The notes beneath the pieces are model-generated. The model was not told where the DNA came from and searched no databases. It was given only the letters and a program-made list of their open reading frames with translations. Source: JAVVPO01 sp036655715 (lineage in GTDB: Bacteria; Bacillota; Clostridia; Lachnospirales; Cellulosilyticaceae). Taken from it: 28,605 nucleotides of DNA. The stretch spans positions 1 through 28,605 of the forward strand of contig JAVVPO010000025.1 of the NCBI GenBank assembly GCA_036655715.1, written 5' to 3'. Each line of letters opens with the position of its first letter. The first letter of the stretch is position 1. Positions 7,265-15,810 of the stretch are shown piece after piece. A program made the translations under genes and the position numbers.

Positions 7265-8067
7265 AGAATACGGCATCCTGCCATCCACTTGTTCATTGTA
7301 TAACAAATTATATTTCCGCCAATGACTGTGCCAATATTCTTCTAGCTTGTGGGGCCTCTCCTATTATGGCCGATGCCCTCCAAGAAGTTGAAGAGATTAC
7401 AAGCCATGCCAATGCTTTAGTTCTTAATATGGGTACGCTCAACGAAGACAAACTCCGCAGTATGCTCTGTGCCGGGCAACAAGCTAATCGTCTAGGTATT
7501 CCTATTATTTTGGATCCCGTAGGTGTAGGTGCTTCTACTTTTCGAAGAAATGCTGCTAAGCAGCTTTTAGAGACGCTTCACCTTACTGTTATCAGAGGGA
7601 ATGCTTCTGAAATTGAAACCCTCACCACCTATCAATCCGTCTCACAAGGCATAGACGTCAATACTACATCACTTGAATCCACTTCTCTTCTCTTTGCACA
7701 GGAGTTAAGCAAAAAAATAGGTGCTATCGTTGTCATTAGTGGCGCTACTGATTTAATCACCTATAAACGCACTACTTACCAGGTCTTCAATGGACACCCT
7801 ATACTCACTCGTATTACGGGAACAGGTTGTATGCTTACTAGCCTTATTGGCGCTTACTGTGGGGCCAATCCTAGTAGTCTGCTAGAAGCTACAGTTGCAG
7901 CTGTTGGTACCATGGGATTATGCGCTGAGCTAGCTTATGACCAAACAGAGTCCTCTCAAAGGGGCACAGGGACACTTCGTATACGCCTTTTAGATGCTAT
8001 TAGTTTACTTACACCCACTCAATTACAAGGAGGCTTATGCTATGATAAACATCAGACATCACCTTAA
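7246..8067 (+). CDS. thiM: Hydroxyethylthiazole kinase ThiM
   Basis: ThiM phosphorylates 4-methyl-5-(2-hydroxyethyl)thiazole with ATP for salvage. The 273-residue protein shows HCITNYISANDCANILLACGASPIMAD (substrate region), ILDPVGVGAS, VIRGNASEI and the ATP/anion-hole loop GTGCMLTSLIGAYCG. The frame is open from a TTG at 7228, but ATG 7246 has AGGAG 8 nt upstream and gives the family's usual N-terminus. It overlaps thiW (19 bp) and thiE (26 bp), so translation is coupled. Confidence 0.96.
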   Translation: MFAKILENTASCHPLVHCITNYISANDCANILLACGASPIMADALQEVEEITSHANALVLNMGTLNEDKLRSMLCAGQQANRLGIPIILDPVGVGASTFRRNAAKQLLETLHLTVIRGNASEIETLTTYQSVSQGIDVNTTSLESTSLLFAQELSKKIGAIVVISGATDLITYKRTTYQVFNGHPILTRITGTGCMLTSLIGAYCGANPSSLLEATVAAVGTMGLCAELAYDQTESSQRGTGTLRIRLLDAISLLTPTQLQGGLCYDKHQTSP

Positions 8068-8683
8068 ACTTTACGCTGTAACAGACCGCTCTTGGTTAAA
8101 TGGCAGCTCTCTTTACGAACAAGTAGAGGCTGCTCTTGAAGGGGGTGCTACTATGATTCAGCTAAGAGAAAAAACTTTGTCTTTAGAAGCTTTTTTACAA
8201 GAGGCCCATCTTATCAAAGAACTTACAACCCGCTATAAGGTTCCTCTTATCATTAATGATAATATACAGGTCGCTTTATTAAGTCATGCCGATGGTGTAC
8301 ATATTGGTCAAACAGATACAAGCATCAAAGAGGCCCGTGCTTTACTCGGACCTCATAAAATCATTGGCGTAACTGCCAAGACCCCAGCACAAGCTATTGC
8401 AGCCGAACAAGATGGTGCAAACTATATTGGCTCCGGTGCTGTCTTTGGTTCTTCTACCAAACAAGATGCTACCACTTTAAGCTATGAGTCTTTACAAGCT
8501 ATTTGTCAAGCAACCACTCTCCCAGTTGTAGCTATTGGTGGCATTACACATACAAATCTCTCTACCCTAGCAGGCAGTGGCATTTCTGGTGTAGCTGTTG
8601 TTTCAGGTTTATTCGCAGCCACTGACATAAGGCAAGCTGCTTCTGAACTTTATCAATTAACAGATAAGGTGGTGACTTTATGA
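8042..8683 (+). CDS. thiE: Thiamine-phosphate synthase ThiE
   Basis: ThiE joins HMP diphosphate and thiazole phosphate to make thiamine phosphate. The TIM-barrel protein of 213 residues shows LYAVTDRSW, GGATMIQLREK, PLIINDNIQVAL, ADGVHIGQTD, IGVTAKTPAQA, YIGSGAVFGSSTK and VVAIGGI, which carry the diphosphate- and Mg-binding residues of the family. ATG 8042 follows AAGGAGG (8027-8033) by 8 nt and is preferred over the upstream TTG at 7994. It ends with ATGA overlap onto thiD. Confidence 0.96.
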   Translation: MINIRHHLKLYAVTDRSWLNGSSLYEQVEAALEGGATMIQLREKTLSLEAFLQEAHLIKELTTRYKVPLIINDNIQVALLSHADGVHIGQTDTSIKEARALLGPHKIIGVTAKTPAQAIAAEQDGANYIGSGAVFGSSTKQDATTLSYESLQAICQATTLPVVAIGGITHTNLSTLAGSGISGVAVVSGLFAATDIRQAASELYQLTDKVVTL

Positions 8684-9477
8684 AAGCCGTTTTAACAATA
8701 GCAGGATCAGATTGTAGCGGTGGTGCTGGCATTCAAGCAGACCTCAAAACGATGACTATTCATCAAGTCTATGGTATGAGTGCTATTACTGCTCTTACAG
8801 CTCAAAACACCTTAGGTGTTAGTGCCATTCAAACGGTTTCTCCTGAATTTCTTCTTGAGCAACTGGAGCGTATCTTTGAAGATATTCCCCCAGATGCCGT
8901 CAAGATAGGCATGATTGGAAGTGCCGAACTTACTCAGGTCATTGTCCATACACTCAAAAAATATAAACCACCTTTTGTCGTAGTGGACCCTGTAATGGTA
9001 GCCACCAGTGGTGCAAACTTAAGTACATTTAATGCTAACAAGACACTTTTACTAGACCTACTGCCTCTAGCAACTCTTATTACCCCTAACTTATACGAGT
9101 TAGAACAGCTTACTCAGGCTTCACCTATCCTCACAAAATCACAAATGGTAGAAGCTGCTAAAATACTATCCCATACCACAGGCACTGCCATTCTTGCCAA
9201 AGGTGGACATTTAACCGAAGAGGCTAGTGACCTACTCTATTTAAAGGATGATACCCTTCATTGGTTTGAAGGCAAACGTTATTTGACTACAAATACACAC
9301 GGTACAGGTTGTACGCTTTCTTCTGCTATTGCCTGTTATTTAGCTCTTGGTCACACACTTTCCGAAAGTGTCAAACGGAGTAAAGACTACGTTGCTGGTG
9401 CCATTGCCGATGGCATGAATCTTGGCAAAGGAAATGGGCCCCTCAATCATTGTTACACTACAGCATTTTATGGATAA
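8680..9477 (+). CDS. thiD: HMP/HMP-phosphate kinase ThiD
   Basis: ThiD phosphorylates HMP and HMP phosphate to the diphosphate used by ThiE. The 265-residue ribokinase-fold protein begins LTIAGSDCSGGAGIQADLKTM and has VKIGMIGS, VVDPVMVATSG, LITPNLYELEQL, AILAKGGH and the catalytic loop THGTGCTLSSAIA. It is the last gene of the riboswitch operon, with a 4-bp ATGA overlap with thiE and a terminator-like hairpin 50 bp downstream. Confidence 0.97.
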   Translation: MKAVLTIAGSDCSGGAGIQADLKTMTIHQVYGMSAITALTAQNTLGVSAIQTVSPEFLLEQLERIFEDIPPDAVKIGMIGSAELTQVIVHTLKKYKPPFVVVDPVMVATSGANLSTFNANKTLLLDLLPLATLITPNLYELEQLTQASPILTKSQMVEAAKILSHTTGTAILAKGGHLTEEASDLLYLKDDTLHWFEGKRYLTTNTHGTGCTLSSAIACYLALGHTLSESVKRSKDYVAGAIADGMNLGKGNGPLNHCYTTAFYG

Positions 9478-9526
9478 TCTATTCATTTGAATAAATTAAA
9501 TGCTAAGTATATCCTCAAAACAACAA

Positions 9527-9590
9527 AAGCTAACCTAAAGATGCCATTCCCTCTTAAAAACACAGGCACACTTAGGTTAGCTTATTGTTT
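9527..9590. terminator. Terminator-like hairpin after thiD
   Basis: AAGCTAACCTAA (9527-9538) is the perfect complement of TTAGGTTAGCTT (9572-9583), with a 33-nt loop. The plus-strand tail is ATTGTTTG; in the minus direction the tail is TTTTGTTGTTTT, so it may work both ways. Confidence 0.65.
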
Positions 9591-9639
9591 GTGGCAAAGT
9601 TACTTCATCAACACAGCAACAAATCACTACCTCATAACA

Positions 9640-9739
9640 NNNNNNNNNNNNNNNNNNNNNNNNNNNNNNNNNNNNNNNNNNNNNNNNNNNNNNNNNNNNN
9701 NNNNNNNNNNNNNNNNNNNNNNNNNNNNNNNNNNNNNNN
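9640..9739. other. Assembly gap (100 Ns)
   Basis: A run of 100 undetermined bases, the conventional placeholder for a scaffold gap of unknown real length. Open frames that cross it are artefacts. At least one gene end seems to abut it on the right (9740-9799), so real coding sequence is probably missing between thiD and the MocA-like gene. Confidence 0.98.
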
Positions 9740-9799
9740 ATAACGGATGAAATTAAGGCAAAAACACAAGTCATTTTAAGTGCTTTAGCTTATAAATGA
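9740..9799 (+). CDS. Possible 3' end of a gene lost in the gap
   Basis: From the first base after the gap, only one plus frame stays open: 19 codons reading ITDEIKAKTQVILSALAYK, ending at TGA 9797-9799. A perfect 17-bp hairpin follows within one base. A coding tail followed at once by a terminator fits the C-terminus of a plus-strand gene. The piece is too short to name a family and the frame may be open by chance. Confidence 0.3.
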   Translation: MTDEIKAKTQVILSALAYK

Positions 9800-9840
9800 A
9801 GAAAGTAAATTTCTAGAGCCTCCTAGAAATTTACTTTCTC
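9800..9840. terminator. Strong hairpin between converging transcripts
   Basis: AGAAAGTAAATTTCTAG (9800-9816) pairs perfectly with CTAGAAATTTACTTTCT (9823-9839) around a 6-nt loop. It lies 34 bp beyond the stop of the minus-strand MocA-like gene. The minus tail TTCATTTAT is moderately U-rich, so it may end the hydroxylase operon and any plus-strand gene from the gap. Confidence 0.65.
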
Positions 9841-9873
9841 AACCTGAAATATGTACAAGTTAGTACCCTGAAA

Positions 9874-10452
9874 CTATAAAATATTTACTAATCTCCCCCA
9901 ATCCTCTCGCGTATCAATATCTTCTAGCACCTTTATATCCTCTACCTCATAAACCTCTACTTGCCCTGGATATTTCTGCATAACTTGCTTGCCTCCCGTA
10001 TCACCTACCAAAGCTAATAGCTCTTCTTTATAATAACTATCAAACAAGGTTGGACTTCCTCGTCTTCCTTGATATCCTATGCATAGCATCTGCTGTTTAT
10101 CCTTTTCAAAGCAGCCTATCAGCCCCTCCATAACTTGCCAAGTCACAAAAGGTTGATCCCCTACTAAGAACATATAAGCATCACAAGCTCTTCCTGCTTT
10201 TATCCCCAGTGCAATAGAGTGGCTTATTCCTTTATCCACATTTTTATTCTCAACTATGTGAATAGTGTGATTAATCTTTAAATCTATCAACTCTTCGTAT
10301 TGTGTAACTAAAATAATGTCTTGAAACTCTACTTGAATAGCCTCTTCAATAATATGCATAATGAGCGGTTTACCCTTAAAATCTGTTAAGAGCTTTTTAC
10401 CACCAAATCGTGTGCTATTGCCTGCTCCTAAGATAATGGCATTAATTTTCAT
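9874..10452 (-). CDS. mocA: MocA-like molybdenum cofactor cytidylyltransferase
   Basis: NTP transferase of 192 residues of the MobA/MocA type. The N-terminal nucleotide loop is LGAGNSTRFGGKKLL (residues 8-22); MFLVGDQPF is the metal-binding region; GRRGSPTLFD and LVGDTGGKQVMQKYP follow as in MocA/YgfJ proteins. MocA makes molybdopterin cytosine dinucleotide, the cofactor form used by bacterial xanthine dehydrogenase-family enzymes, and its gene often sits with them. It overlaps the large subunit gene by 11 bp and is the last gene of the operon. MobA (guanylyl) is less likely given the context. Confidence 0.88.
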   Translation of the reverse strand: MKINAIILGAGNSTRFGGKKLLTDFKGKPLIMHIIEEAIQVEFQDIILVTQYEELIDLKINHTIHIVENKNVDKGISHSIALGIKAGRACDAYMFLVGDQPFVTWQVMEGLIGCFEKDKQQMLCIGYQGRRGSPTLFDSYYKEELLALVGDTGGKQVMQKYPGQVEVYEVEDIKVLEDIDTREDWGRLVNIL

Positions 10453-12727
10453 TTATTAACATACCCATAGCTATTTTTTCTGCTGTAATAGGTAGTGTTC
10501 TTACATTAACTTTTGTTGCATTATACACTGCATGTGCTAATGCTGGTGGTGGTGTATTAATAACAACTTCCCCAATAGACTTAGCCCCAAATGGACCTGT
10601 TGGTTCATAACTACTTTCAAAGGCTACACGTACATTCCCTACATCTAAGCGTGTTGGCACTTTATATTGCATAAAGGAGTTATTCATCATCTTACCATTT
10701 TGCGCATAGCTTACTTCTTCATAAAGTGCCATACCAATACCTTGTACAATTCCCCCCTCAGCCTGAATACGTGCTAAGTTTTTATTGATTACAGTTCCAC
10801 AATCTACTACACCTACATAATCAATAATTTCTATTTGTCCTGTTTGTGTATCTATTTCTGTCTCTACAAATCCCACCATAAATGGTGGTGGTGAAGTTGG
10901 ACTAGAATGAGATTTACTTGCCACTAAATATTCACACTCGTCTCCTACCACTTGCTTTTGTGCTAGACTGTCTAGTGTTAGTACTTCAGCTCCATCTATT
11001 GTTTCAAACTGAGTGCCATCAAATTCTATATCCTGCTTATCTACACCTAATACACTAGCTGCTGCACCTATCATTTTTCCTCTTAAGTCTTCACAAGTTT
11101 TAATAACAGCCATACCTGTTAGATAAGTAGTACTTGAAGCATAGGAACCTGTATCATATGGAGAAATATCTGTATCTACTCCATTTACAACGATTTTATC
11201 CATATCACAGTCCATACACTCTGCCACCATCTGAGCTAGAATAGTGTCACACCCTGTTCCCATATCGGTCGCACCAATAAGTAATGTATAGAATCCATCA
11301 TCATTTAATCTTACCTCTACAGATGCTACGTCTATTTCCGCAATAGCCGAACCTTGCATAGCCATAGCTACACCAACTGAACGTACTTTGTCCTTGCTCA
11401 CTTGTTTAGATGGATATTTCTCATCCCACCCTATCATTTCTTTTCCTGTTAGTAAGCATTGTTTAAGCTCACTGCTTTCAAGCACATTATCATAGTAAGC
11501 TGGTAATACTTCTCCTACTTCTAAGATATTTTTAAGTCTTAACTCTATAGGATCCATATCTAGTTTGACAGCTAATTCATTAACAGCGCTTTCTAAAGCA
11601 AAGAGTCCTTGTGTTGCCCCATATCCTCTGAATGCTCCCGCTGACATAGTGTTACTATACACTACATCATAGTCAAATTTGAAAGCCTTAGCTTTATTAT
11701 AAAGTGGCATACTCTTATGTCCTGATAATCCTACTGTTGTTGAAGCATGTTCACCGTACGCCCCTGTATTTGAAAGTGTGTGGATTTGAATAGCTTTGAT
11801 ATTTCCTTCTTTATTACTACCAATCTTGACTTTCACTTTCATCTCATGTCTACTTGTAGATGCTGCAAAAGTCTCTTCTCTTGTGAAAATCATCGCAGAG
11901 GGTTTACCTGTTTTAAGCGTTACTAAAGCTGGGAATAACTCACTTACTATAGTTTGTTTTGCGCCAAACCCTCCACCAATACGTGGTTTGACAACTCTTA
12001 CTTTTGACTTGGGTATATCTAAGGCTCTTGCTACTATTCTTCTAACATGGAAAGGTACTTGTGTACTAGATACCACATTGAGTCTGCCATTGTAATCTAA
12101 GTAAGTATATGTTCTAAATGTCTCCATCATAGCCTGGGCATTCGCCTTAGCATGATAAGTCTCTTCTATAATATAGTCACACTGAGCGAATTCTGCCTCC
12201 ACATCACCACTTACAAATGTACCTGATGCACATAAATTACGCTCTACATCATTTCCTATATCAAAGTTCACATGATAATTATCTTCTTGATGAATGACAG
12301 ATGGATGCCCGATAGCTTTTTCAAAATCTAATACAGGTTCTAATACTTCATAATTCACCTTAATGAGCTTGATAGCTTTCTCCACTGCCTTCTCATTTTC
12401 CCCTGCCACAATGGCTACTGGATCTCCTACATAACGCACATATTCATCCAAAATAAGTCTATCATATGGACTTGGTTCTGGATAAGATTGTCCCGCCATC
12501 GTAAATCTTTGCTGCGGTACATCTTTGTGTGTCATAATACATTCAATCCCTGGTACTTTAAGGGCTATTGCTGGATTAATATCTATGATTCTTGCATAAG
12601 CGTAAGGACTTCTAAGCACCTTTACAACTAGGCACTCCTTTGGCATGATATCTTCTGTATAAACTGGCTTACCAGTTACTAATGCCATAGCATCTAATTT
12701 AGTAATTCCTTGATTAACAACTCTCAT
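10442..12727 (-). CDS. Xanthine dehydrogenase-family Mo-binding subunit
   Basis: Large catalytic subunit of a molybdenum hydroxylase, 761 residues. The N-terminal a/b-hammerhead domain (about 1-130) begins with a typical KLDAMALVTGKPVYTEDI. Cofactor segments are VVKPRIGGGFGAKQ, SAGAFRGYGATQGLFALES, GATDMGTGCDTILAQ and GPFGAKSIGE, with presumed catalytic E720. The frame stays open up to 12799, but ATG 12727 lies 2 bp after the 2Fe-2S subunit stop, has a G-rich SD and gives the family N-terminus. Neighbours supply FAD and 2Fe-2S subunits, MocA and a transporter. With a xanthine permease next door, xanthine or another purine is the likely substrate, but related enzymes oxidise nicotinate, hypoxanthine or aldehydes. 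No in-frame TGA selenocysteine codon is present. Confidence 0.94.
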   Translation of the reverse strand: MRVVNQGITKLDAMALVTGKPVYTEDIMPKECLVVKVLRSPYAYARIIDINPAIALKVPGIECIMTHKDVPQQRFTMAGQSYPEPSPYDRLILDEYVRYVGDPVAIVAGENEKAVEKAIKLIKVNYEVLEPVLDFEKAIGHPSVIHQEDNYHVNFDIGNDVERNLCASGTFVSGDVEAEFAQCDYIIEETYHAKANAQAMMETFRTYTYLDYNGRLNVVSSTQVPFHVRRIVARALDIPKSKVRVVKPRIGGGFGAKQTIVSELFPALVTLKTGKPSAMIFTREETFAASTSRHEMKVKVKIGSNKEGNIKAIQIHTLSNTGAYGEHASTTVGLSGHKSMPLYNKAKAFKFDYDVVYSNTMSAGAFRGYGATQGLFALESAVNELAVKLDMDPIELRLKNILEVGEVLPAYYDNVLESSELKQCLLTGKEMIGWDEKYPSKQVSKDKVRSVGVAMAMQGSAIAEIDVASVEVRLNDDGFYTLLIGATDMGTGCDTILAQMVAECMDCDMDKIVVNGVDTDISPYDTGSYASSTTYLTGMAVIKTCEDLRGKMIGAAASVLGVDKQDIEFDGTQFETIDGAEVLTLDSLAQKQVVGDECEYLVASKSHSSPTSPPPFMVGFVETEIDTQTGQIEIIDYVGVVDCGTVINKNLARIQAEGGIVQGIGMALYEEVSYAQNGKMMNNSFMQYKVPTRLDVGNVRVAFESSYEPTGPFGAKSIGEVVINTPPPALAHAVYNATKVNVRTLPITAEKIAMGMLINEN

Positions 12728-12729
12728 CC

Positions 12730-13185
12730 TTATGCCCCCTGACTTCCTAGATATTTTTTGATTGCTCTTAATTGCCCCATATAGCCTGTGCAGCGACATA
12801 GATTACCTGCTAAGTACTGTTTGATTTGTTCTTCTGTTGGGTTATCTAATTCTCTCTTCATAGCAAGTACATTCATAATAAATCCTGGGCTACAGAATCC
12901 GCACTGCTCTGCACCTTCTTTAGCCATGAACTCCCCAAACTCTATAACTTCTTTTTCTAAGCCTTCAAGAGTCGTTATCTTTTTCCCATTTGCCCTCACA
13001 GCTAGTACTGAACAAGATAATACCGGCATTTCATCCATCCACACTGTACATAATCCGCAGTTGGCCGTCTCACACCCACGCTTAACACTGTACCAGCCCT
13101 TTGAACGCAAAAAATCTATAAGTAGCATATCTTCTACTATATTTTCTTGATATACCTTTGAGTTGACCCATACTTTAATTTCCAT
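12730..13185 (-). CDS. Molybdenum hydroxylase 2Fe-2S subunit
   Basis: Iron-sulfur subunit of 151 residues. The N-terminal plant-type ferredoxin domain binds a 2Fe-2S cluster through C38, C43, C46 (GCETANCGLC) and C58; the helical C-terminal domain binds the second through C95, C98 (QCGFCSPGF) and C130, C132 (NLCRCTGY). It passes electrons from the Mo centre to the FAD subunit. It sits 3 bp after the FAD subunit gene and 2 bp before the Mo subunit gene, the usual separate-subunit arrangement of anaerobes. Confidence 0.97.
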   Translation of the reverse strand: MEIKVWVNSKVYQENIVEDMLLIDFLRSKGWYSVKRGCETANCGLCTVWMDEMPVLSCSVLAVRANGKKITTLEGLEKEVIEFGEFMAKEGAEQCGFCSPGFIMNVLAMKRELDNPTEEQIKQYLAGNLCRCTGYMGQLRAIKKYLGSQGA

Positions 13186-13188
13186 TAT

Positions 13189-13992
13189 TTATGCCTCCTG
13201 ACCTACACTACTGATTTCTTCTATTCCTCTTTGAACAAGTACCTTTGCAAGTAACTCTCTATACGCTTTACTTGCTCTTAGGTTACTACCAAAATCTAAT
13301 GTTTCAACTACTTTTTTAGCCGCATTCTCAATCATTTCCCTAGTTGGTAATTCACCAAGTAGCGTCTCAGCTTCATGGGCTCTTCTTGCTTTATGAGGTC
13401 TTGCCCCCACAGCTATTTTCCATCCCGCCGGGCTCTTGCCTACACACACCACTAAGTTTGGTATATCTGTGGCAGTATTTCTATGTGTTTGATAACTTGC
13501 TCTATCCCCATTTTTCTTAATAATTATTTTGACTAATATGTCCTTTTCTCTCTTTGATAAGATGAATTCTTCTAGGGCTACTACTCCACCTTTATGTAAC
13601 ACAACATAGGTATCAAGTGATAAAAGAGCTGTTAATATATCCGAGAAACCAAAACGTGAGAATATGCTTCCACCTATAGTTGCCGTATTTCTAAACTGCG
13701 TCCCTACAATATGCTGAACAGACTTGGCTACTAGACCATCAAAGTGATTTTGTAACACTTCACTTTTTTCTAACTGTCTAAGACTTGTCATACAACCTAT
13801 TTCAATAGTTTCTAATGTTTCTACTATTTGATTAAGGCCTAGTTCTGATAAATCAATGGCTATATTAATATTCTTTTTACACATTTTAAGCCATAACATA
13901 CCACCTAGAATAACATTATTTCTATTTTTATTAAGTACCTGATACGCTTCTTCTAAATCTTTTGCTACTAAATAATTTTTGATTGTAACCAT
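13189..13992 (-). CDS. Molybdenum hydroxylase FAD-binding subunit
   Basis: FAD subunit of 267 residues (CoxM/XdhB type). It shows NVILGGMLWLKM in the first FAD-binding region, then QFRNTATIGGSIFSRFGFSDILTALLSLD, where the second flavin loop TIGGSI and the S/D helix are diagnostic, and a C-terminal CO-dehydrogenase flavoprotein domain (KIAVGARPHKARRAHEAE). The frame opens at 14022, but ATG 13992 follows AAAGGAG by a normal distance and gives the usual start. It would hand electrons to NAD or another acceptor. Confidence 0.93.
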   Translation of the reverse strand: MVTIKNYLVAKDLEEAYQVLNKNRNNVILGGMLWLKMCKKNINIAIDLSELGLNQIVETLETIEIGCMTSLRQLEKSEVLQNHFDGLVAKSVQHIVGTQFRNTATIGGSIFSRFGFSDILTALLSLDTYVVLHKGGVVALEEFILSKREKDILVKIIIKKNGDRASYQTHRNTATDIPNLVVCVGKSPAGWKIAVGARPHKARRAHEAETLLGELPTREMIENAAKKVVETLDFGSNLRASKAYRELLAKVLVQRGIEEISSVGQEA

Positions 13993-14032
13993 TACTTCAT
14001 CTCCTTTATTTTTATAAATCATTAGAGTTTCT

Positions 14033-14812
14033 CTATTGTTTATGGATAATTAGCATATGCTCTCTCTCTCTTATCATCTCTGCTTTGCCTTCATAAAGCT
14101 TATCCAAAGCCTTTTGCAAATGAGCTTCCCAGTTCTTTTCGTCTTTACGCAAGGCAGCTAGAATTGTTTGTTCATGTAATATCACTATTTGATCTGCATA
14201 CTGTAAAGCTAAATTGGGATCATGTACAGATAACAACACAGTCTTATGACTTCGTCTTACCACTTCTCTTAAATCCCCTAAAAATTGATGTTGCTTCTTA
14301 AAATCCAAGTAAGCTGTCGGTTCGTCTAGTACCATAAGGCTCGCTTGTTGTACGAAAGCACGAGCTAAATAAACCATTTGCCGCTCTCCCCCACTTAGAG
14401 TGAGTAGACTTTTTTCTTTTAACTTTTCAATCCCTAGAAATTCTAATGCTCTGACAGCTTCTTCTCTATGCTTCTTCTTAGGCGTTTCAAAAACGCCTAG
14501 ATACGGAGTCACTCCCATTAATACAAAATCCTCCACTTGATAGTTAAAAGTTGTACTCATTTGTTGAGGCACATAAGCTATAAATCTTCCTCTTTCCTTA
14601 AGACTTAGACTATCTATTGCCTGTCCTTCCATACTTATACTGCCATGACTTGATTTCATAATCCCTGCAATAGTCTTGATAAGTGTTGTCTTTCCTGCGC
14701 CATTTAGCCCAAGTAGTGCAACGACTTCACCTGCTCTAAGCTCTAAGGAAACCTCTTTGATAATAGTATTGCCCTCTATACTTACAGTTATATCTTTGAT
14801 TGCTATACTCAT
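14033..14812 (-). CDS. ABC transporter ATP-binding protein (FepC/BtuD type)
   Basis: ATPase of 259 residues. It has Walker A GLNGAGKTT (35-43), Q-loop YVPQQ, signature LSGGERQ, Walker B LMVLDEPT, and the H-loop SVHDPN. The sequence is of the iron-siderophore/cobalamin/molybdate FecE class. It overlaps the permease gene by 4 bp and precedes the hydroxylase FAD subunit by 40 bp with no terminator between, so transporter and hydroxylase are probably one transcript. Confidence 0.95.
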   Translation of the reverse strand: MSIAIKDITVSIEGNTIIKEVSLELRAGEVVALLGLNGAGKTTLIKTIAGIMKSSHGSISMEGQAIDSLSLKERGRFIAYVPQQMSTTFNYQVEDFVLMGVTPYLGVFETPKKKHREEAVRALEFLGIEKLKEKSLLTLSGGERQMVYLARAFVQQASLMVLDEPTAYLDFKKQHQFLGDLREVVRRSHKTVLLSVHDPNLALQYADQIVILHEQTILAALRKDEKNWEAHLQKALDKLYEGKAEMIREREHMLIIHKQ

Positions 14813-15810
14813 CCCTTAACTCGTCCTCTCCTACAGAGTAAATAAGCCAAAAAGGGTGCACCTACTACTGTCGTTAAGATACTAATAGGCAATTCTGTTG
14901 TAAACGCGCACCTTGAAATAGTATCTGCTACTAACAAAAGTATCCCGCCAACAATAATGGCCATAGGCATTTCCCACTCCAACCGATCACCTATAGATAG
15001 TTTGACTATATGAGGTGCCACAAGACCTATCCAGCTTACTAATCCAGCGACAGATACTACCGCTGCCACAAGACAAGTGGCACACAAAATACTTAGTAGT
15101 CTAATCTTATGAGGTGCCACACCCAAAGTAAGTGCTTCCTCTTCTCCTAAAGTCATCACCTTCATCTGCCATCTCATCATAAATAGCACCACCGTAGCCA
15201 AGATCAAAGTAGGTAAAATACTTGTAATTTGCTCCCAACTCGCATTATAAAAGCCTCCCATCATCCAAAACTCAATAGTAGGCAACTGCTTATAAGGATC
15301 TGCTACATACTTTAAAAACATAGTTATTGCCGATGCAATAGAATTTATCACAATACCTGCAATTACTAACCCTAAAAGTTTATTCCCTGGCACTAGCTTC
15401 GCCATATAAAGAGCTAATAATACAGCTATTATACCCGCCGCAAAAGCGTAAAGTTGTAAACTTACCGGCGACTTTGGCATAAGTAAAATAGCTATCACAG
15501 CACCTACCCCGCAGCCAGAACTCACGCCTAATACATCTGGCGATACCAATGGATTACGAAATATACTCTGATAAACAGTACCCGAAAGAGCAAGTGCCCC
15601 TCCGCAAAGTACCACCAATAGTACCCTCGGGAGCCTAATTTGAATCAACAAAGTGTAGACCTGTGAAGACTTATCACTCCCACTTAATACAGCCATGAAC
15701 TCTTCAAAAGTAATAGGATACCTTCCAAGCATAGCCGTTCCTATAGCTAGAATAACAAGCACTATACCTAATAGTGTTAACTTACTTTTATAAGGTAAGT
15801 CTTTTATCAT
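14809..15810 (-). CDS. FecCD/BtuC-family ABC permease
   Basis: Membrane permease of 333 residues with about nine or ten hydrophobic helices. Family landmarks are IRLPRVLLVVLCGGALALSGTVYQSIFRNPL near the N-terminus, PDVLGVSSGCGVGAVIA, and GLVSWIGLVAPHIVKLSIG with the coupling-helix region near the C-terminus. FecCD permeases import iron-siderophores, haem, cobalamin, and in the MolBCA subgroup molybdate or tungstate. It overlaps the substrate-binding protein gene and the ATPase gene by 4 bp each. Confidence 0.95.
   Translation of the reverse strand: MIKDLPYKSKLTLLGIVLVILAIGTAMLGRYPITFEEFMAVLSGSDKSSQVYTLLIQIRLPRVLLVVLCGGALALSGTVYQSIFRNPLVSPDVLGVSSGCGVGAVIAILLMPKSPVSLQLYAFAAGIIAVLLALYMAKLVPGNKLLGLVIAGIVINSIASAITMFLKYVADPYKQLPTIEFWMMGGFYNASWEQITSILPTLILATVVLFMMRWQMKVMTLGEEEALTLGVAPHKIRLLSILCATCLVAAVVSVAGLVSWIGLVAPHIVKLSIGDRLEWEMPMAIIVGGILLLVADTISRCAFTTELPISILTTVVGAPFLAYLLCRRGRVKG

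Noticed and set aside
9487..9774. Frames crossing the run of Ns on both strands
   Set aside because: They are open only because undetermined bases contain no stops. The minus tail left of the gap (CYEVVICCCVDEV) was considered as a gene end, but there is too little sequence to support it.
12728..12799. N-terminal extension of the Mo-binding subunit
   Set aside because: It would overlap the 2Fe-2S subunit gene by 70 bp, has no good ribosome binding site and is not part of the family N-terminus; ATG 12727 is better.
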